Source of the DNA: Pseudoduganella violaceinigra DSM 15887
GTDB lineage: Bacteria; Pseudomonadota; Gammaproteobacteria; Burkholderiales; Burkholderiaceae_D
Direction of reading: 5' to 3'
Length of the DNA stretch: 64,000 nucleotides
Assembly: GCF_000425385.1 (NCBI RefSeq)
Contig: NZ_KE384357.1
Location: forward strand, 394,579-458,578
This document shows positions 43,501 through 51,710 of the stretch, one piece after another (within the stretch, counting starts at the first letter, position 1; every line of letters begins with the position of its first letter). The notes under the pieces were generated by a model. The model saw only the letters and a list, made by a program, of their open reading frames with translations, ran no database searches and had not been told where the DNA came from. A program made the translations under genes and the position numbers.

Positions 43501-44171
43501 ACCGCCATCGCCTCGCGCTCGCGGTAGGTCGCCGTGTAGAAGATGATCGGCACATCCGCCAGTTCCGGATGGCTGCGGATGCGGTTGACGAATTCGTAGC
43601 CGTCCATATTCGGCATCAGGATGTCGGAAATGACCAGGTCCGGCTTTTCCGATTCCATCACCTTCAAGCCTTCCATGCCGCTGGACGCCTCCAGCAGCCG
43701 GTGGCCGCTGTAGCCAAGCAGCGTCATCAGGAATTCCCGGTTCAGCACATGATCGTCAACGATCAGGATGGTCGCGATGTCGTTCTCATCCCGGGGCGAC
43801 ATCTCCCCCGGCAAAAAAGACTCTATCTGCGTCACGAAGGTGTCGGGCTCGATCGGCTTGCCGATATAGCCGTCGAAGCCGGAGGCCAGCAGCTTTTCGC
43901 GGTCGCCGACCATGGCCAGCGCCGTCACGGCCAGCGCCGGGATGTCTTTCAGGTTGGGATCTTGCTTCAGCTGGGCCACCACACCGTAGCCGTCCAGCTT
44001 GGGCAGGTGCACGTCGCAGATAATCAGGTCCGGCACCTCCCGCCGGGCCACCGCCACCCCTTCCTCGCCGTTATGGGCAAGCAGGGGCTGGTAGCCGAAT
44101 GCACGCAGCAGGTACACCATTAGCTCCATATTGGTGGGATTGTCTTCAATGATGAGGATGCGCGCGGACAT
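40548..44171 (-). CDS. Hybrid regulator REC-REC-GAF-PAS-GGDEF-EAL-REC
   Basis: A 1,207-residue cytosolic signalling protein. Order: REC1 (1-120; IICDVHLPKLDG), REC2 (~130-250; VISDILMPNMDG), coiled coil, GAF (~330-480), coiled coil, PAS (~510-625), GGDEF (~630-800, intact RFGGDEFAAI), EAL (~815-1070; EVLLRW for the EAL motif, DDFGTGYSSL, GYYFSRPLP), REC3 (~1085-1205; ILCDQCMPMMTG). The GGDEF and EAL sites look intact, so it may make or degrade c-di-GMP under phosphorylation control. The ATG at 44171 follows GGGAG; the kinase gene lies 35 bp upstream. Confidence 0.93.
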   Translation of the reverse strand: MSARILIIEDNPTNMELMVYLLRAFGYQPLLAHNGEEGVAVARREVPDLIICDVHLPKLDGYGVVAQLKQDPNLKDIPALAVTALAMVGDREKLLASGFDGYIGKPIEPDTFVTQIESFLPGEMSPRDENDIATILIVDDHVLNREFLMTLLGYSGHRLLEASSGMEGLKVMESEKPDLVISDILMPNMDGYEFVNRIRSHPELADVPIIFYTATYREREAMAVAEACGVRWVLPKPSDPDVILKTVHEALGVAEQLEVLPAFAPEPPSQGRLFNIENKVAEYIDELESSSQLITRIANNGEAHDGEPEHLKQMTERLSRSLSSLQAVSLRLTALIELGIELGAERDGQGLIEIGVRVAQNICVSRFACIGVLEQDSNETSYFASCGTDEQAHVVAGQPRAGILDSLLRQRQPVRMSRLGGDPREIGLPAGHPQVHSFLGVPIASRERVHGWLYLVDKLGADEFSEVDERVAVTVAAQISVAYENLLLYEEISRHHAQLQLDMNARIRLDEDLRRFRLAMDATADAIFLVDRANSCFIDVNVTACRMLGFAREEFLKVGQDRELETGLRPLQDLYDKLLAGDQSGAMAELLLECKDGAPLSVEVQRRTLRSGQNWILVAVARDITERKEAERRLLKLAHFDTLTGLPNRSQFYDSLTLSLKQANEHGWALAVLFLDMDRFKNINDTLGHTIGDELLRQFSSRLVECLRVRDTIGRFGGDEFAAILMLPEGAQNAIAVVDKIRESMRQPFDLKGHEVTVTASIGISVFPEDGSDPDTLIQYADTAMYRAKEAGRDAFRFFTAEMNAQSLARLDMENALRRAIDNNEFRLFYQPKVHIASGRISGAEVLLRWERPGHGMVSPGLFIPLLEETGLIVRVGSWVMHESCRKIAEWAKSQVGAVHLSVNVSGIQFFVGGLEEEVMRAIKDNDIAPELLELELTESSLMSNAEETITVLQNLKALGVKISIDDFGTGYSSLAYLKRFPIDKLKIDIAFVREVTSNPDDAAIVLAIINMAHSLKLKVIAEGVEKDAQLSYLRRHDCDEMQGYYFSRPLPEADFVQMLNEGRHLQAPSDENIVDQQTLLIVDDDAFMLDVLSDFLAQDGYRILTAQTAAEGFDVLARHRVQVILCDQCMPMMTGTEFMERVKNLAPDTFRIMLSAYADLTPIMAAINHGAIDRFYTKPWKGAVLRENIREGFRLHSQLRAPQYLN

Positions 44172-44206
44172 TGGTACTCCCGTCATTGTGTCGTCTCTAG
44201 TATCCG

Positions 44207-45181
44207 CTATTCCAGCGGCAGTGTGAGCACAAATATGCTGCCGTTGCCCGGTTTATCGAAATACCGGATCGATCCATCCAACAATGCGGCCAATTTATGG
44301 CTCAGGTGGATGCCCAGTTGCTGCAGGCTGTCCTCCGTGATGCCGCCGCCCGTGTCGCTGACACTCACTTGCACGACCGGCCTGCCGTCCGCCACGCTGC
44401 GTTCCAGGCCGATGCGCACTTCCCCGCGCTCGGTGAACTTGATCGCGTTATTCACCAGATTCACCAGGATCTGCTGCAGGGCGCGCCGGTCGGTGCGCAG
44501 CATCACCGCCTGCGACGGCGCACGGAATTGCAGCACCAGGCCCTTCTCGCGCGCCTGCGGCCGGAACACCAGCGCCAGCTCCTCGATGAGGGCGCGGCAG
44601 TTCAGGGGTTCACGATGCAATTCGACCTTGCCCGAGCCCAGTTTCGTCAGGTCGAGCAAGTCGTTGATCAGGGATAGCAGGTGGCGGGCGCTCGCTTGCA
44701 CGGTGCGCAGCTGCTTTTCCTGCTCCGTGTTCAATGGCCCGGGCAGCTGCATCAGCAATGTGCCGGTAAAGCCGATGATGGCATTCAGCGGGGTGCGCAG
44801 TTCATGCGACATGCTTGCAAGGAAGCGGTCCTTGGCCTGGCCGGCCTGCGCCAGTTCGCTGATGTCGCGCACCGCATGGACCTGGAGCAGCGCGCTGCCG
44901 GCGCTGGCCCGGCCGCTCTTGACGTCGACCGGAAAGAACGTGCCGCCCTTGCGCAGGCCGCTCGCTGCCGGTCCGGCCGGCAGCACGGCGGCCATCTCCA
45001 TGCCCTGCATTTCGCCCGGCAGGTAGCCGAACAAATCCTCCGCCGGACTATTGGCCAGCACGATCCGGCCGCATTCATTGGCCATGAAAATCGCATCCGG
45101 CATGGATTCGAGCAGGCTGCCGAAACGTTCTTCAGCGTCCAGGGTGTCCACATGATCGATCTTGCCGAATTCGGTCGCCAT
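44207..45181 (-). CDS. PAS histidine kinase with deleted ATP lid
   Basis: A 324-residue soluble kinase: PAS (~15-110; FGSLLESMPDAIFMANECGR), HisKA with the phosphorylatable His in FLASMSHELRTPLNAIIGF and a HATPase domain with N-box LVNNAIKFT and G1-box DTGGGI. Between DSLQQL and GIHLSHKLAALLDGS, the F-box and GTGLGL G2-box that form the ATP lid are missing: about 20-25 residues lost in frame. It may therefore be defective as a kinase, or act as a phosphatase/phosphoacceptor. It is first in a pair with the c-di-GMP hybrid protein. Start 45181 is chosen, with AGGA close to it; GTG at 45217 is possible. Confidence 0.87.
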   Translation of the reverse strand: MATEFGKIDHVDTLDAEERFGSLLESMPDAIFMANECGRIVLANSPAEDLFGYLPGEMQGMEMAAVLPAGPAASGLRKGGTFFPVDVKSGRASAGSALLQVHAVRDISELAQAGQAKDRFLASMSHELRTPLNAIIGFTGTLLMQLPGPLNTEQEKQLRTVQASARHLLSLINDLLDLTKLGSGKVELHREPLNCRALIEELALVFRPQAREKGLVLQFRAPSQAVMLRTDRRALQQILVNLVNNAIKFTERGEVRIGLERSVADGRPVVQVSVSDTGGGITEDSLQQLGIHLSHKLAALLDGSIRYFDKPGNGSIFVLTLPLE

Positions 45182-45257
45182 CGTCCTGCTTTCTGATTGA
45201 AACTCACAGAATTCCACATCCCTTGCAGCAGCGCTTCTTGCTTGGCCTCAAGACAGT

Positions 45258-46145
45258 CTAAGTGATCCCCAAAATCTCCGCAAGAATGTGCTTGGCGATC
45301 GCGGGATGGCGGCCCATGGCGACGTGGCCGACGCCCGGCAGCGCGATATTGCGGGCGCCGGGCAGGTGGCAGGAATTCTGCGGCGCGATGATGTTGTCGT
45401 GCCAGGAGTAGATGGAAGTCAACAAGCCGCGCTGGGGGCGGTCGGCGGCATCGAGCTGCGCCAGCCACTCGGCGTCGCGGCGCATCTGGCGCGCGTTGTG
45501 GCCCGGCCCCATGTGCGCCAGGTCGGTGCCATGGTGGGGCGTGGCCAGGGTGATGATGCGCGCCGCATGCTGCGCCCCAAATCGGCGCAGCCAGGCGCGC
45601 GCCACCAGGCCGCCCATGCTGTGCGCCACGATGATGACTTTGTCACTGCGGCTTGCGGCAAGCAAGCCTTGGACGGCCTGCTCCAGTTGGACCGCGAACT
45701 GCTCGATATCGCCGAATACCGGCTCCAGATCGACCGTGGCGTGGCTGTAGCCCTGTTCCTCCAGCTGCGCGGCCAAGTGCACCCAGAAGCCGCCGTTGGC
45801 GCCGTAACCGTGCACCAGCAGCACCGGCAAGCCGCGCGGCGCAGCGGCCAGGTGCAGGCGCGGCCGGTGCAGCAGCATATGCCAGGAAGTCACCGACAGG
45901 GTCGAGACGTACTCGTGGAAGAACAGCTGCAGGCGTTGCGGCCAGTCCAGCTGCGCGCTGTCCGGCACCGGCCGCAAGGTCATGCGGAAATTATTGGCCG
46001 TGATGGCCAGGCGCGCCAGCAGGACCGCCAGCACCGCCAGCAGCAAGGCCACGTCGGCCGGCACCCAGTGCGAAAGAGCCCATGCGATGCCGATCGCGGC
46101 CACGACTTGCACTGCCATCACCAGCATCAGCATGCGCTTCACCAT
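45258..46145 (-). CDS. Membrane-anchored lipase-like alpha/beta hydrolase
   Basis: A 295-residue protein with one or two N-terminal membrane helices (LMLVMAVQVVAAIGIAWAL, VALLLAVLAVLLARLAI) and an alpha/beta hydrolase fold: LLVHGYGANGGFW, the Ser elbow VAHSMGGLVAR, TLATPHHGTDLA and His in PGVGHVAMGR. PGAP1/triacylglycerol-lipase type. It starts 3 bp after the GMC dehydrogenase gene, forming the third gene of that operon. Confidence 0.85.
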   Translation of the reverse strand: MVKRMLMLVMAVQVVAAIGIAWALSHWVPADVALLLAVLAVLLARLAITANNFRMTLRPVPDSAQLDWPQRLQLFFHEYVSTLSVTSWHMLLHRPRLHLAAAPRGLPVLLVHGYGANGGFWVHLAAQLEEQGYSHATVDLEPVFGDIEQFAVQLEQAVQGLLAASRSDKVIIVAHSMGGLVARAWLRRFGAQHAARIITLATPHHGTDLAHMGPGHNARQMRRDAEWLAQLDAADRPQRGLLTSIYSWHDNIIAPQNSCHLPGARNIALPGVGHVAMGRHPAIAKHILAEILGIT

Positions 46146-46148
46146 CGA

Positions 46149-47756
46149 TCAGCCCTTCGCGCCCAGGCGCTCGGCCAGGCCGCTCGCCAGCCGGGCCGTG
46201 ACGCCGTAGATCGACAACTGAGGATTGGCGCCGATCGAGGTCGGGAACAGCGAGCCGTCATGGACAGAGAGGTTGCCGATGCCGCGATACAGGCCATCCG
46301 GCGCCACCACCCCGTTGGCGGCGTCGCCGCTCATGGCGCAGCCGCCCATCACGTGGGCCGAGACCACGCGCGTCAGCAGCTTTTGCAGCGGCAGCGCGGC
46401 GATGCCCTGGCGCGCCTCGTCCCAGCTGGCGTACGGCTGCTTGACCAGCTCGTGCACCGGGCTGACGGCGTCGGCGCCGGCGGCGAACTGGATTTCCGCC
46501 ATGGTCAGCAAGGCGCGCCGCGCGCCCTCCCAGAAGTACGGCGTCAGCGGGTAATCCAGCTGCGGCGAACCGTCGCCGCGCAGCGTGACGCGGCCGCCGG
46601 CCGCCTCCGGATGGAAGCCGTCGCGCAGCAGCGCCAGCATGCCCTGCACCTGGGCAAAGCGCTGCATCAGCTTGGCGTGGCTGGCGCCGAAGGCCGACAA
46701 GGTGGTCGCGCCCAGCACCGGGTGCAGCGGCGCGACTTCCAGCTTGTAGCCCATCGGCCCGTCCACCGCCTGGGTATGCAGGAAATGGTCCGAATACACG
46801 GTCTGCGGGGCGCCGCTAAAGGCTTCCACCGGCTGCCGGTAAGCCCCCATCGAAATCACCACCGGGTGCAGGAAAGTGCGCTGGCCAAGCAGCTGCTGCG
46901 GGTCGGGCGCGCCGGAACGCAGCAGCAAGGCCGGCGAATTGATGGCGCCGCCGGCCACGACAAAATGGCGCGCCTTCAGCGTGATGCGGCGTCCGCTCGC
47001 TGCCTGGCCATCGGCGGTCAGCGCCACGCATTCCAGCGCGGTCGCCTGGCCGCCCGCCAGGCTGAAGCGCTCGGCGCGCGCCCGGGTCAGCAGCATGGCG
47101 CCTTTTTCCAGCGCGCCGGGGATGGTGGTGACCAGCATCGATTGCTTGGCATTGGTCGGGCACCCCATGCCACAATAGCCCAGGTTCCAGCAACCGTTGA
47201 CGTTGCGGCGGATCAGGCCTGTGGTGATGCCCAGCTTATCGGCGCCGACACGCAACAGGTCATTGTTCTGGTTGGGCGGGGTCGGCCAGTCGCCAATATG
47301 CAGGCGCTCTTCCATCTTCTGGAACCAGGGCGCCATGCCTTCCACACTGTAGTCGCGCAAGCCGTAGCGGGACTGCCACCAGCCCAGCGTATCGGCCGGG
47401 GTGCGGAAGCTGGACGTCCAGTTGACGACGGTGGTGCCGCCCACGGTCCGCCCTTGCAGGATATTGATCGCCTTGTCGACCGTCTTGCGGGCGGCCGATT
47501 CCTGGTACAGCGAAGGGTAGGCGTCCGCCTCGCGCATCTTGAAGTCGCGCGACGACTTCAGCGCGCCCTCTTCCACCATCAGGACTTTCAGGCCGGCCTG
47601 CGCCAGGATTTCCGCCGTCACGCCGCCGCCGGCGCCGGTGCCGACCACGACCACGTCGGCGTCGAAGCTGCGGTCCTGCTGCAAGGTGGAGGCATCGATG
47701 ACTTGCCAGCCGGCGGCGATGCCGGCCTGGATCGGATCGGGAATCGGGCTGCTCAT
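46149..47756 (-). CDS. GMC-family FAD-dependent dehydrogenase, large subunit
   Basis: A 535-residue flavoprotein. The N-terminal Rossmann motif VVVGTGAGGGVTAEILAQAGLKV binds ADP of FAD; INSPALLLRSG is GMC signature 2; the C-terminal part has HVMGGCAMSGDA and NLSVHDGSLFPTSIGANPQLSIYG with the usual catalytic His/Asn region. These enzymes oxidise alcohols, gluconate or sterol-like substrates. It lacks a signal peptide and is paired with a Tat-exported small subunit, 4-bp overlap, probably exported as a complex (piggyback). No cytochrome c subunit is encoded beside it. Confidence 0.9.
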   Translation of the reverse strand: MSSPIPDPIQAGIAAGWQVIDASTLQQDRSFDADVVVVGTGAGGGVTAEILAQAGLKVLMVEEGALKSSRDFKMREADAYPSLYQESAARKTVDKAINILQGRTVGGTTVVNWTSSFRTPADTLGWWQSRYGLRDYSVEGMAPWFQKMEERLHIGDWPTPPNQNNDLLRVGADKLGITTGLIRRNVNGCWNLGYCGMGCPTNAKQSMLVTTIPGALEKGAMLLTRARAERFSLAGGQATALECVALTADGQAASGRRITLKARHFVVAGGAINSPALLLRSGAPDPQQLLGQRTFLHPVVISMGAYRQPVEAFSGAPQTVYSDHFLHTQAVDGPMGYKLEVAPLHPVLGATTLSAFGASHAKLMQRFAQVQGMLALLRDGFHPEAAGGRVTLRGDGSPQLDYPLTPYFWEGARRALLTMAEIQFAAGADAVSPVHELVKQPYASWDEARQGIAALPLQKLLTRVVSAHVMGGCAMSGDAANGVVAPDGLYRGIGNLSVHDGSLFPTSIGANPQLSIYGVTARLASGLAERLGAKG

Positions 47757-48250
47757 GCGCTCAACTCCTTCATCGGGCCGGGATAGCCGATGGCCGCCCA
47801 GGTGGACGGCTCGGCATACCAGCCGCCGATCACCAAGTCGTGCAGGCCGTGGTAGGCCGTCTGCAGCATTTCCGTACGGTGGGTGCGCCAGCTTTGCAGG
47901 AAGGCCGCCACCTCGGCCGGCGTCGCCTCCGGCCAAGCCGGCACGCCGGCCAGCAGGCGCCGCGTGGGCGCCATGGACAGCAGGCCGAACAGGTCGCTGA
48001 TTTCCTTCTGCACGCGCAGCGGCAAGCCCTGGATAGCGCCGGCCACACGCTCGATGCCGGCATCGAGTTCCGGCCGCGCCGGCGACAAACCGGTGATGGC
48101 CGGGAGCAGCGCCGCCAGCATTGTGCGGCCCTGCGAGTCCAGGGCGAAGCGCTCTGGCACGGCAGGACGCAGTTGCCGGTACACGGCCCCGCCCGCGATA
48201 AGCGCCAGGCCGCCCAATAGCCCAGCCTTCAAAAATGATCTGCGTTGCAT
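47753..48250 (-). CDS. Tat-exported small subunit of a GMC dehydrogenase
   Basis: A 165-residue protein beginning MQRRSFLKAGLLGGLALIAG, a Tat signal (S/T-R-R-x-F-L-K). The rest resembles gluconate 2-dehydrogenase subunit 3 in size and helical character (LAALLPAITG, YHGLHDLVIGGWYAEPSTWAAIGYPGP). It probably carries the FAD subunit across the membrane. First gene of the operon, ATGA overlap with the large subunit. Confidence 0.85.
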   Translation of the reverse strand: MQRRSFLKAGLLGGLALIAGGAVYRQLRPAVPERFALDSQGRTMLAALLPAITGLSPARPELDAGIERVAGAIQGLPLRVQKEISDLFGLLSMAPTRRLLAGVPAWPEATPAEVAAFLQSWRTHRTEMLQTAYHGLHDLVIGGWYAEPSTWAAIGYPGPMKELSA

Positions 48251-48315
48251 CTAGTCTCCTCTTGTTATAGGGAGGATTCTAAGGACGCAGCCGGGCCGCG
48301 GCTAGAGAATGGCCT

Positions 48316-49077
48316 CTAATCCTTGCGGCTGCGGGCCTGCATCTGGCGCGCAATGCCGCGCAGGATGTTGACTTCCTCCGTCTCCAGGCCAGCGCGCGCG
48401 AACATGCGCTTCAGGCGCGGCATCAGCTTGCGCGGATTGCTCGCGTCGAGGAAGCCGACGTCCACCAGTGCCTGCTCCAGGTGCTGGTACAAGCCTTCGA
48501 TCTGGGCCGCGCTGGCCGCCTCGCCCTGGAAGCCGACCGGGCTGGCCGCGCGCTGCCCGTCCAGCGCCGCCATGCGGCATTCATAGACCAGCACCTGCGC
48601 CGCCTGCGCCAGGTTCAGCGAGGAATAATCGGGATTGGCGGGAATATTCACCAGCACATTGCAGGGCTCTACGATCTCGTTGGGCAGGCCAAAACGCTCA
48701 TTGCCGAAGATCAGGGCCGCACGCAGCTCGCTCGCGCCGGCCAGTTGGCCGGCGAACTCGCGCGGCGTCACCACTGGCGGCGAGAACTCGCGCAGGCGCG
48801 CCGACACGGCGGCCGTGAAATGGATGTCCGTCAATGCCTCGGCCATGCTGCCGACCACGCGCGCCGAGGCCAGGATGTCCTGTGCGCCGGAGGCGAATGC
48901 CACCGCCTCCTCGTGTTCGCAGGCCCCTTCAAAGCGGGGGCTGACCAGCACCAGGTCGGAAAACCCCATGGTTTTCATGGCGCGCGCCACCGATCCGATA
49001 TTACCCGGGCGGCTGGTTTCCACCAGGATGACGCGCAGGCGGTGGAAGGCGGAGGATGCGGTTTCGGTCGGCTTCAT
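48316..49077 (-). CDS. trmJ: tRNA (cytidine/uridine-2'-O-)-methyltransferase TrmJ
   Basis: A 253-residue SPOUT methyltransferase: VETSRPGNIGSVARAMKTMGF, ALIFGNERFGLPNE (motif 2, SAM knot) and NIPANPDYSSLNLAQAAQVLVYE (motif 3). TrmJ methylates the 2'-OH of nucleotide 32 in tRNAs. The C-terminal tail of ~90 residues is helical. Divergent from suhB across 142 bp, a common arrangement in proteobacteria. Confidence 0.95.
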   Translation of the reverse strand: MKPTETASSAFHRLRVILVETSRPGNIGSVARAMKTMGFSDLVLVSPRFEGACEHEEAVAFASGAQDILASARVVGSMAEALTDIHFTAAVSARLREFSPPVVTPREFAGQLAGASELRAALIFGNERFGLPNEIVEPCNVLVNIPANPDYSSLNLAQAAQVLVYECRMAALDGQRAASPVGFQGEAASAAQIEGLYQHLEQALVDVGFLDASNPRKLMPRLKRMFARAGLETEEVNILRGIARQMQARSRKD

Positions 49078-49219
49078 TTACAATAGCGGGATTCTGCGTT
49101 GGGCCGCATTTTACTCTGCCCGCACAACGCACCGCTCTTTTTCAATCTTGTCATCATTTCCGCTGCCGGATGCGCGAAGCGTTTCCGTGGGCGGCAATGT
49201 CTATTTTACGGAAGCTAGT

Positions 49220-50011
49220 ATGCACCCAATGCTGAATACGGCCATCAAGGCCGCGCGCCGTGGCGCCGCTGTGATCAACCGCGCATCCTTTGATCTGGAT
49301 CGCGTAAGCGTAACTGAAAAACAACACAATGACTTCGTCACTGATGTTGACCAGGCCGCCGAGCAGGCAATCATCGAGGTGCTGCTGAAGGCCTACCCCG
49401 ACCATGCCATCTTCGCCGAAGAGTCGGGCATCACCGGCACCGTAAATGACGAGAGCGAATACGTGTGGATCATCGATCCACTGGACGGCACCACCAACTT
49501 CATACACGGCTTCCCACAGTACTGCATCTCCATCGCCCTGCAGCAGAAAGGCGTGGTGACCCAGGCCGTGGTGTACGACCCGGTGCACAATGACCTGTTC
49601 ACCGCCAGCAAGGGCGCCGGCGCCTACCTGAACGAAAAGCGCATCCGCGTCAACAAACTCGACCGCATCAGCGGCGCCCTGCTCGCGTCCGGCTACAAGC
49701 CAGGCAGCCCGGCTGCCATCGCCGAATTCGCCAAGATGTTCACCATCATGGCCGAGCGCTCGCACGGCATCCGCCGCGCCGGCTCCGCCGCCCTGGACCT
49801 GGCCTACGTGGCCTGCGGCCGCCTGGACGGCTACTACGAAAAGAACCTGAAGCCTTGGGATATCGCTGCCGGCGCCCTGCTGGTGACCGAAGCGGGCGGT
49901 ATTGCCGCCGAGTTCAACGGCGAGACCAACTATATGAATAGCGGCAATATCATCGCCGCCTCGCCCAAAGTCTTCGGCCAAATGATTGGCCTGCTGGCAG
50001 AGTTTGCATAA
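49220..50011 (+). CDS. suhB: Inositol-1-monophosphatase family protein
   Basis: A 263-residue Mg-dependent phosphatase: FAEESG (metal site 1), IIDPLDGTTNFIHGFP (metal sites), and KPWDIAAGALLVTEAGG. In E. coli SuhB also aids rRNA transcription antitermination and folding. The start ATG at 49220 follows GGAAG; longer upstream frames have no support. A strong terminator follows. Confidence 0.95.
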   Translation: MHPMLNTAIKAARRGAAVINRASFDLDRVSVTEKQHNDFVTDVDQAAEQAIIEVLLKAYPDHAIFAEESGITGTVNDESEYVWIIDPLDGTTNFIHGFPQYCISIALQQKGVVTQAVVYDPVHNDLFTASKGAGAYLNEKRIRVNKLDRISGALLASGYKPGSPAAIAEFAKMFTIMAERSHGIRRAGSAALDLAYVACGRLDGYYEKNLKPWDIAAGALLVTEAGGIAAEFNGETNYMNSGNIIAASPKVFGQMIGLLAEFA

Positions 50012-50034
50012 ATTCAAGCCCAGATCCGCCACAG

Positions 50035-50056
50035 AAGAGGCCCCGCGGGGCCTCTT
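50035..50056 (+). terminator. Terminator of suhB
   Basis: A perfect 10-bp stem AAGAGGCCCC / GGGGCCTCTT (2-nt turn) with TTTGTTATTG after it. It lies 24 bp after the suhB stop and separates it from the helicase gene. Confidence 0.75.
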
Positions 50057-50160
50057 TGTTATTGCCGTGCGTCAACGAAGCAGGCTTTACTGTTATACTC
50101 CAGTCAGCGCCGACGTTTCCGCTTGGCAATAATTTACACACAATTTCCATAACTATAACT

Positions 50161-51594
50161 ATGAACTTTAGCGATCTCGGCTTGTCTGATGCCATCGTGC
50201 GCGCAGTCGCCGAAACCGGCTATACAGCCCCCACCCCGATTCAAAGCCAGGCCATTCCCGCCGTACTCGATGGCGGCGACCTGCTGGCCGGCGCCCAGAC
50301 CGGCACCGGCAAGACCGCCGGCTTCACCCTGCCCGTGCTGCACCGCCTGTCCACCGACGCCGTCGGCAGCAAGCTGGCCAACACCACCTCGCCGCGCCCA
50401 ATCCGCGCCCTGATCCTGACCCCGACCCGCGAACTGGCGGCCCAGGTGGAAGAAAGCGTCAAGGTCTACGGCAAGTACACCAAGCTGAATTCGGCCGTGA
50501 TCTTCGGCGGCGTCAGCATCAACCCGCAGATCAAGCTGCTCAAGCACGGCGTCGACATCCTGGTCGCCACGCCGGGCCGCCTGCTCGACCACATGGGCCA
50601 GGGCACCGTCAACCTGGACAAGATTGAAATCCTGATCCTGGACGAAGCCGACCGCATGCTGGACATGGGCTTCATCCGCGACATCCGCAAAGTGCTGGCC
50701 GCCCTGCCGCCGAAGCGCCAGAACCTGCTGTTCTCGGCCACCTTCTCCGACGAGATCAAGGCCCTGGCCGACGGCCTGCTGGACAAGCCGAAGACCATCG
50801 AAGTGGCGCGCCGCAATTCGACGGTGGAAATCATTTCGCAGAAGATCCACCCGGTCGACCGCGACAAGAAGCATCCGATGCTGTCGCACCTGATCCGCAC
50901 CCACGCCTGGACCCAGGTGCTGGTATTCACGCGCACCAAGCACGGCGCCAACAAGCTGGTCGAACAGCTCGGACGCGATGGCGTGAAAGCCATGGCCATC
51001 CACGGCAACAAGAGCCAGACCGCGCGCACCCGCGCCCTGGCCGAATTCAAGGATGGCACGCTGCAATGCCTGGTCGCCACCGATATCGCCGCGCGCGGCA
51101 TCGACATCGACCAGCTGCCGCACGTGGTCAACTACGACTTGCCGAACGTGCCGGAAGACTATGTGCACCGCATCGGCCGCACCGGCCGTGCCGGCGCCAA
51201 GGGCGAGGCCGTCTCCCTGGTCTGCGTCGATGAACACGGCATGCTGCGCGACATCGAACGCCTGATCAAGCAGACGCTGCCGCGCGAAGTCATTGCCGGC
51301 TTCGAACCGGACCCGAACGCCAAGGCCCAGCCGATCCAGCTGCGCAGCGGCGTCGGCCACCACCAGAACCGTCCGCCGCGCCAAGGCGGCAATGGCAATG
51401 GCAATGGCGGCGGCAACCGCAGCCAGAACGGCCAGGGCAAGCCGCGCGTAGCGGCCAATGGCAACGGCAATGGCGGCGGCGCCCCGCGCGGCGCGGCCCC
51501 GGCCGGCATCCGCCGCGACGCCCGCCCAGCCGGTAGTGGTGGCGGCGCCGGCGGCGCCCGCCCATCCAACGCCCCGCGCCAGCGCACCCGCTAA
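50161..51594 (+). CDS. rhlE: DEAD-box RNA helicase, RhlE type
   Basis: A 477-residue helicase with the RecA-like pair: Q motif PTPIQSQAIP, Walker A AQTGTGKT, PTRELAAQ, DEAD in LDEADRMLDMG, SAT in FSATFS, GRTGRAG near the end of domain 2. The C-terminal 90 residues are Gly/Asn/Arg-rich (GGNGNGNGGGNRSQNGQG-like), an RNA-binding, phase-separating type tail. RhlE helps ribosome assembly and RNA decay, often in the cold. The leader before the ATG is about 100 nt. Confidence 0.9.
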   Translation: MNFSDLGLSDAIVRAVAETGYTAPTPIQSQAIPAVLDGGDLLAGAQTGTGKTAGFTLPVLHRLSTDAVGSKLANTTSPRPIRALILTPTRELAAQVEESVKVYGKYTKLNSAVIFGGVSINPQIKLLKHGVDILVATPGRLLDHMGQGTVNLDKIEILILDEADRMLDMGFIRDIRKVLAALPPKRQNLLFSATFSDEIKALADGLLDKPKTIEVARRNSTVEIISQKIHPVDRDKKHPMLSHLIRTHAWTQVLVFTRTKHGANKLVEQLGRDGVKAMAIHGNKSQTARTRALAEFKDGTLQCLVATDIAARGIDIDQLPHVVNYDLPNVPEDYVHRIGRTGRAGAKGEAVSLVCVDEHGMLRDIERLIKQTLPREVIAGFEPDPNAKAQPIQLRSGVGHHQNRPPRQGGNGNGNGGGNRSQNGQGKPRVAANGNGNGGGAPRGAAPAGIRRDARPAGSGGGAGGARPSNAPRQRTR

Positions 51595-51606
51595 AGCAAT
51601 TTTTGG

Positions 51607-51688
51607 CCCCCGTGGGGTCAGGAACAGGTGCGGACATTTTTTTCCGTAAGGCAGAAAATGTCCGCATGGCTTCCTGACCCCACGGGGG
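51607..51688. repeat. Nested inverted-repeat element, 82 bp
   Basis: Perfect 18-bp outer arms (51607-51624 and 51671-51688, beginning CCCCCGTGGGGTCAGGAA) surround an 11-bp perfect inner pair GCGGACATTTT (51630-51640) / AAAATGTCCGC (51655-51665). The design is the same as the 10701-10792 element, and both carry a TCAGG/CCTGA core, though arms differ. It ends 22 bp before the hyi start. Probably a REP/RAYT-type element also able to terminate the helicase mRNA. Confidence 0.75.
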
Positions 51689-51710
51689 ACATTTATTTAT
51701 AATCGCGAAC

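Noticed and set aside
40560..44123. Open frame of over 1,100 codons antisense to the seven-domain protein
   Set aside because: Low-complexity composition, no motif, and the opposite strand is clearly coding.
45288..47786. Long frame antisense to the lipase and GMC genes
   Set aside because: Crosses gene borders of well-supported genes; Arg/His/Gln-rich shadow.
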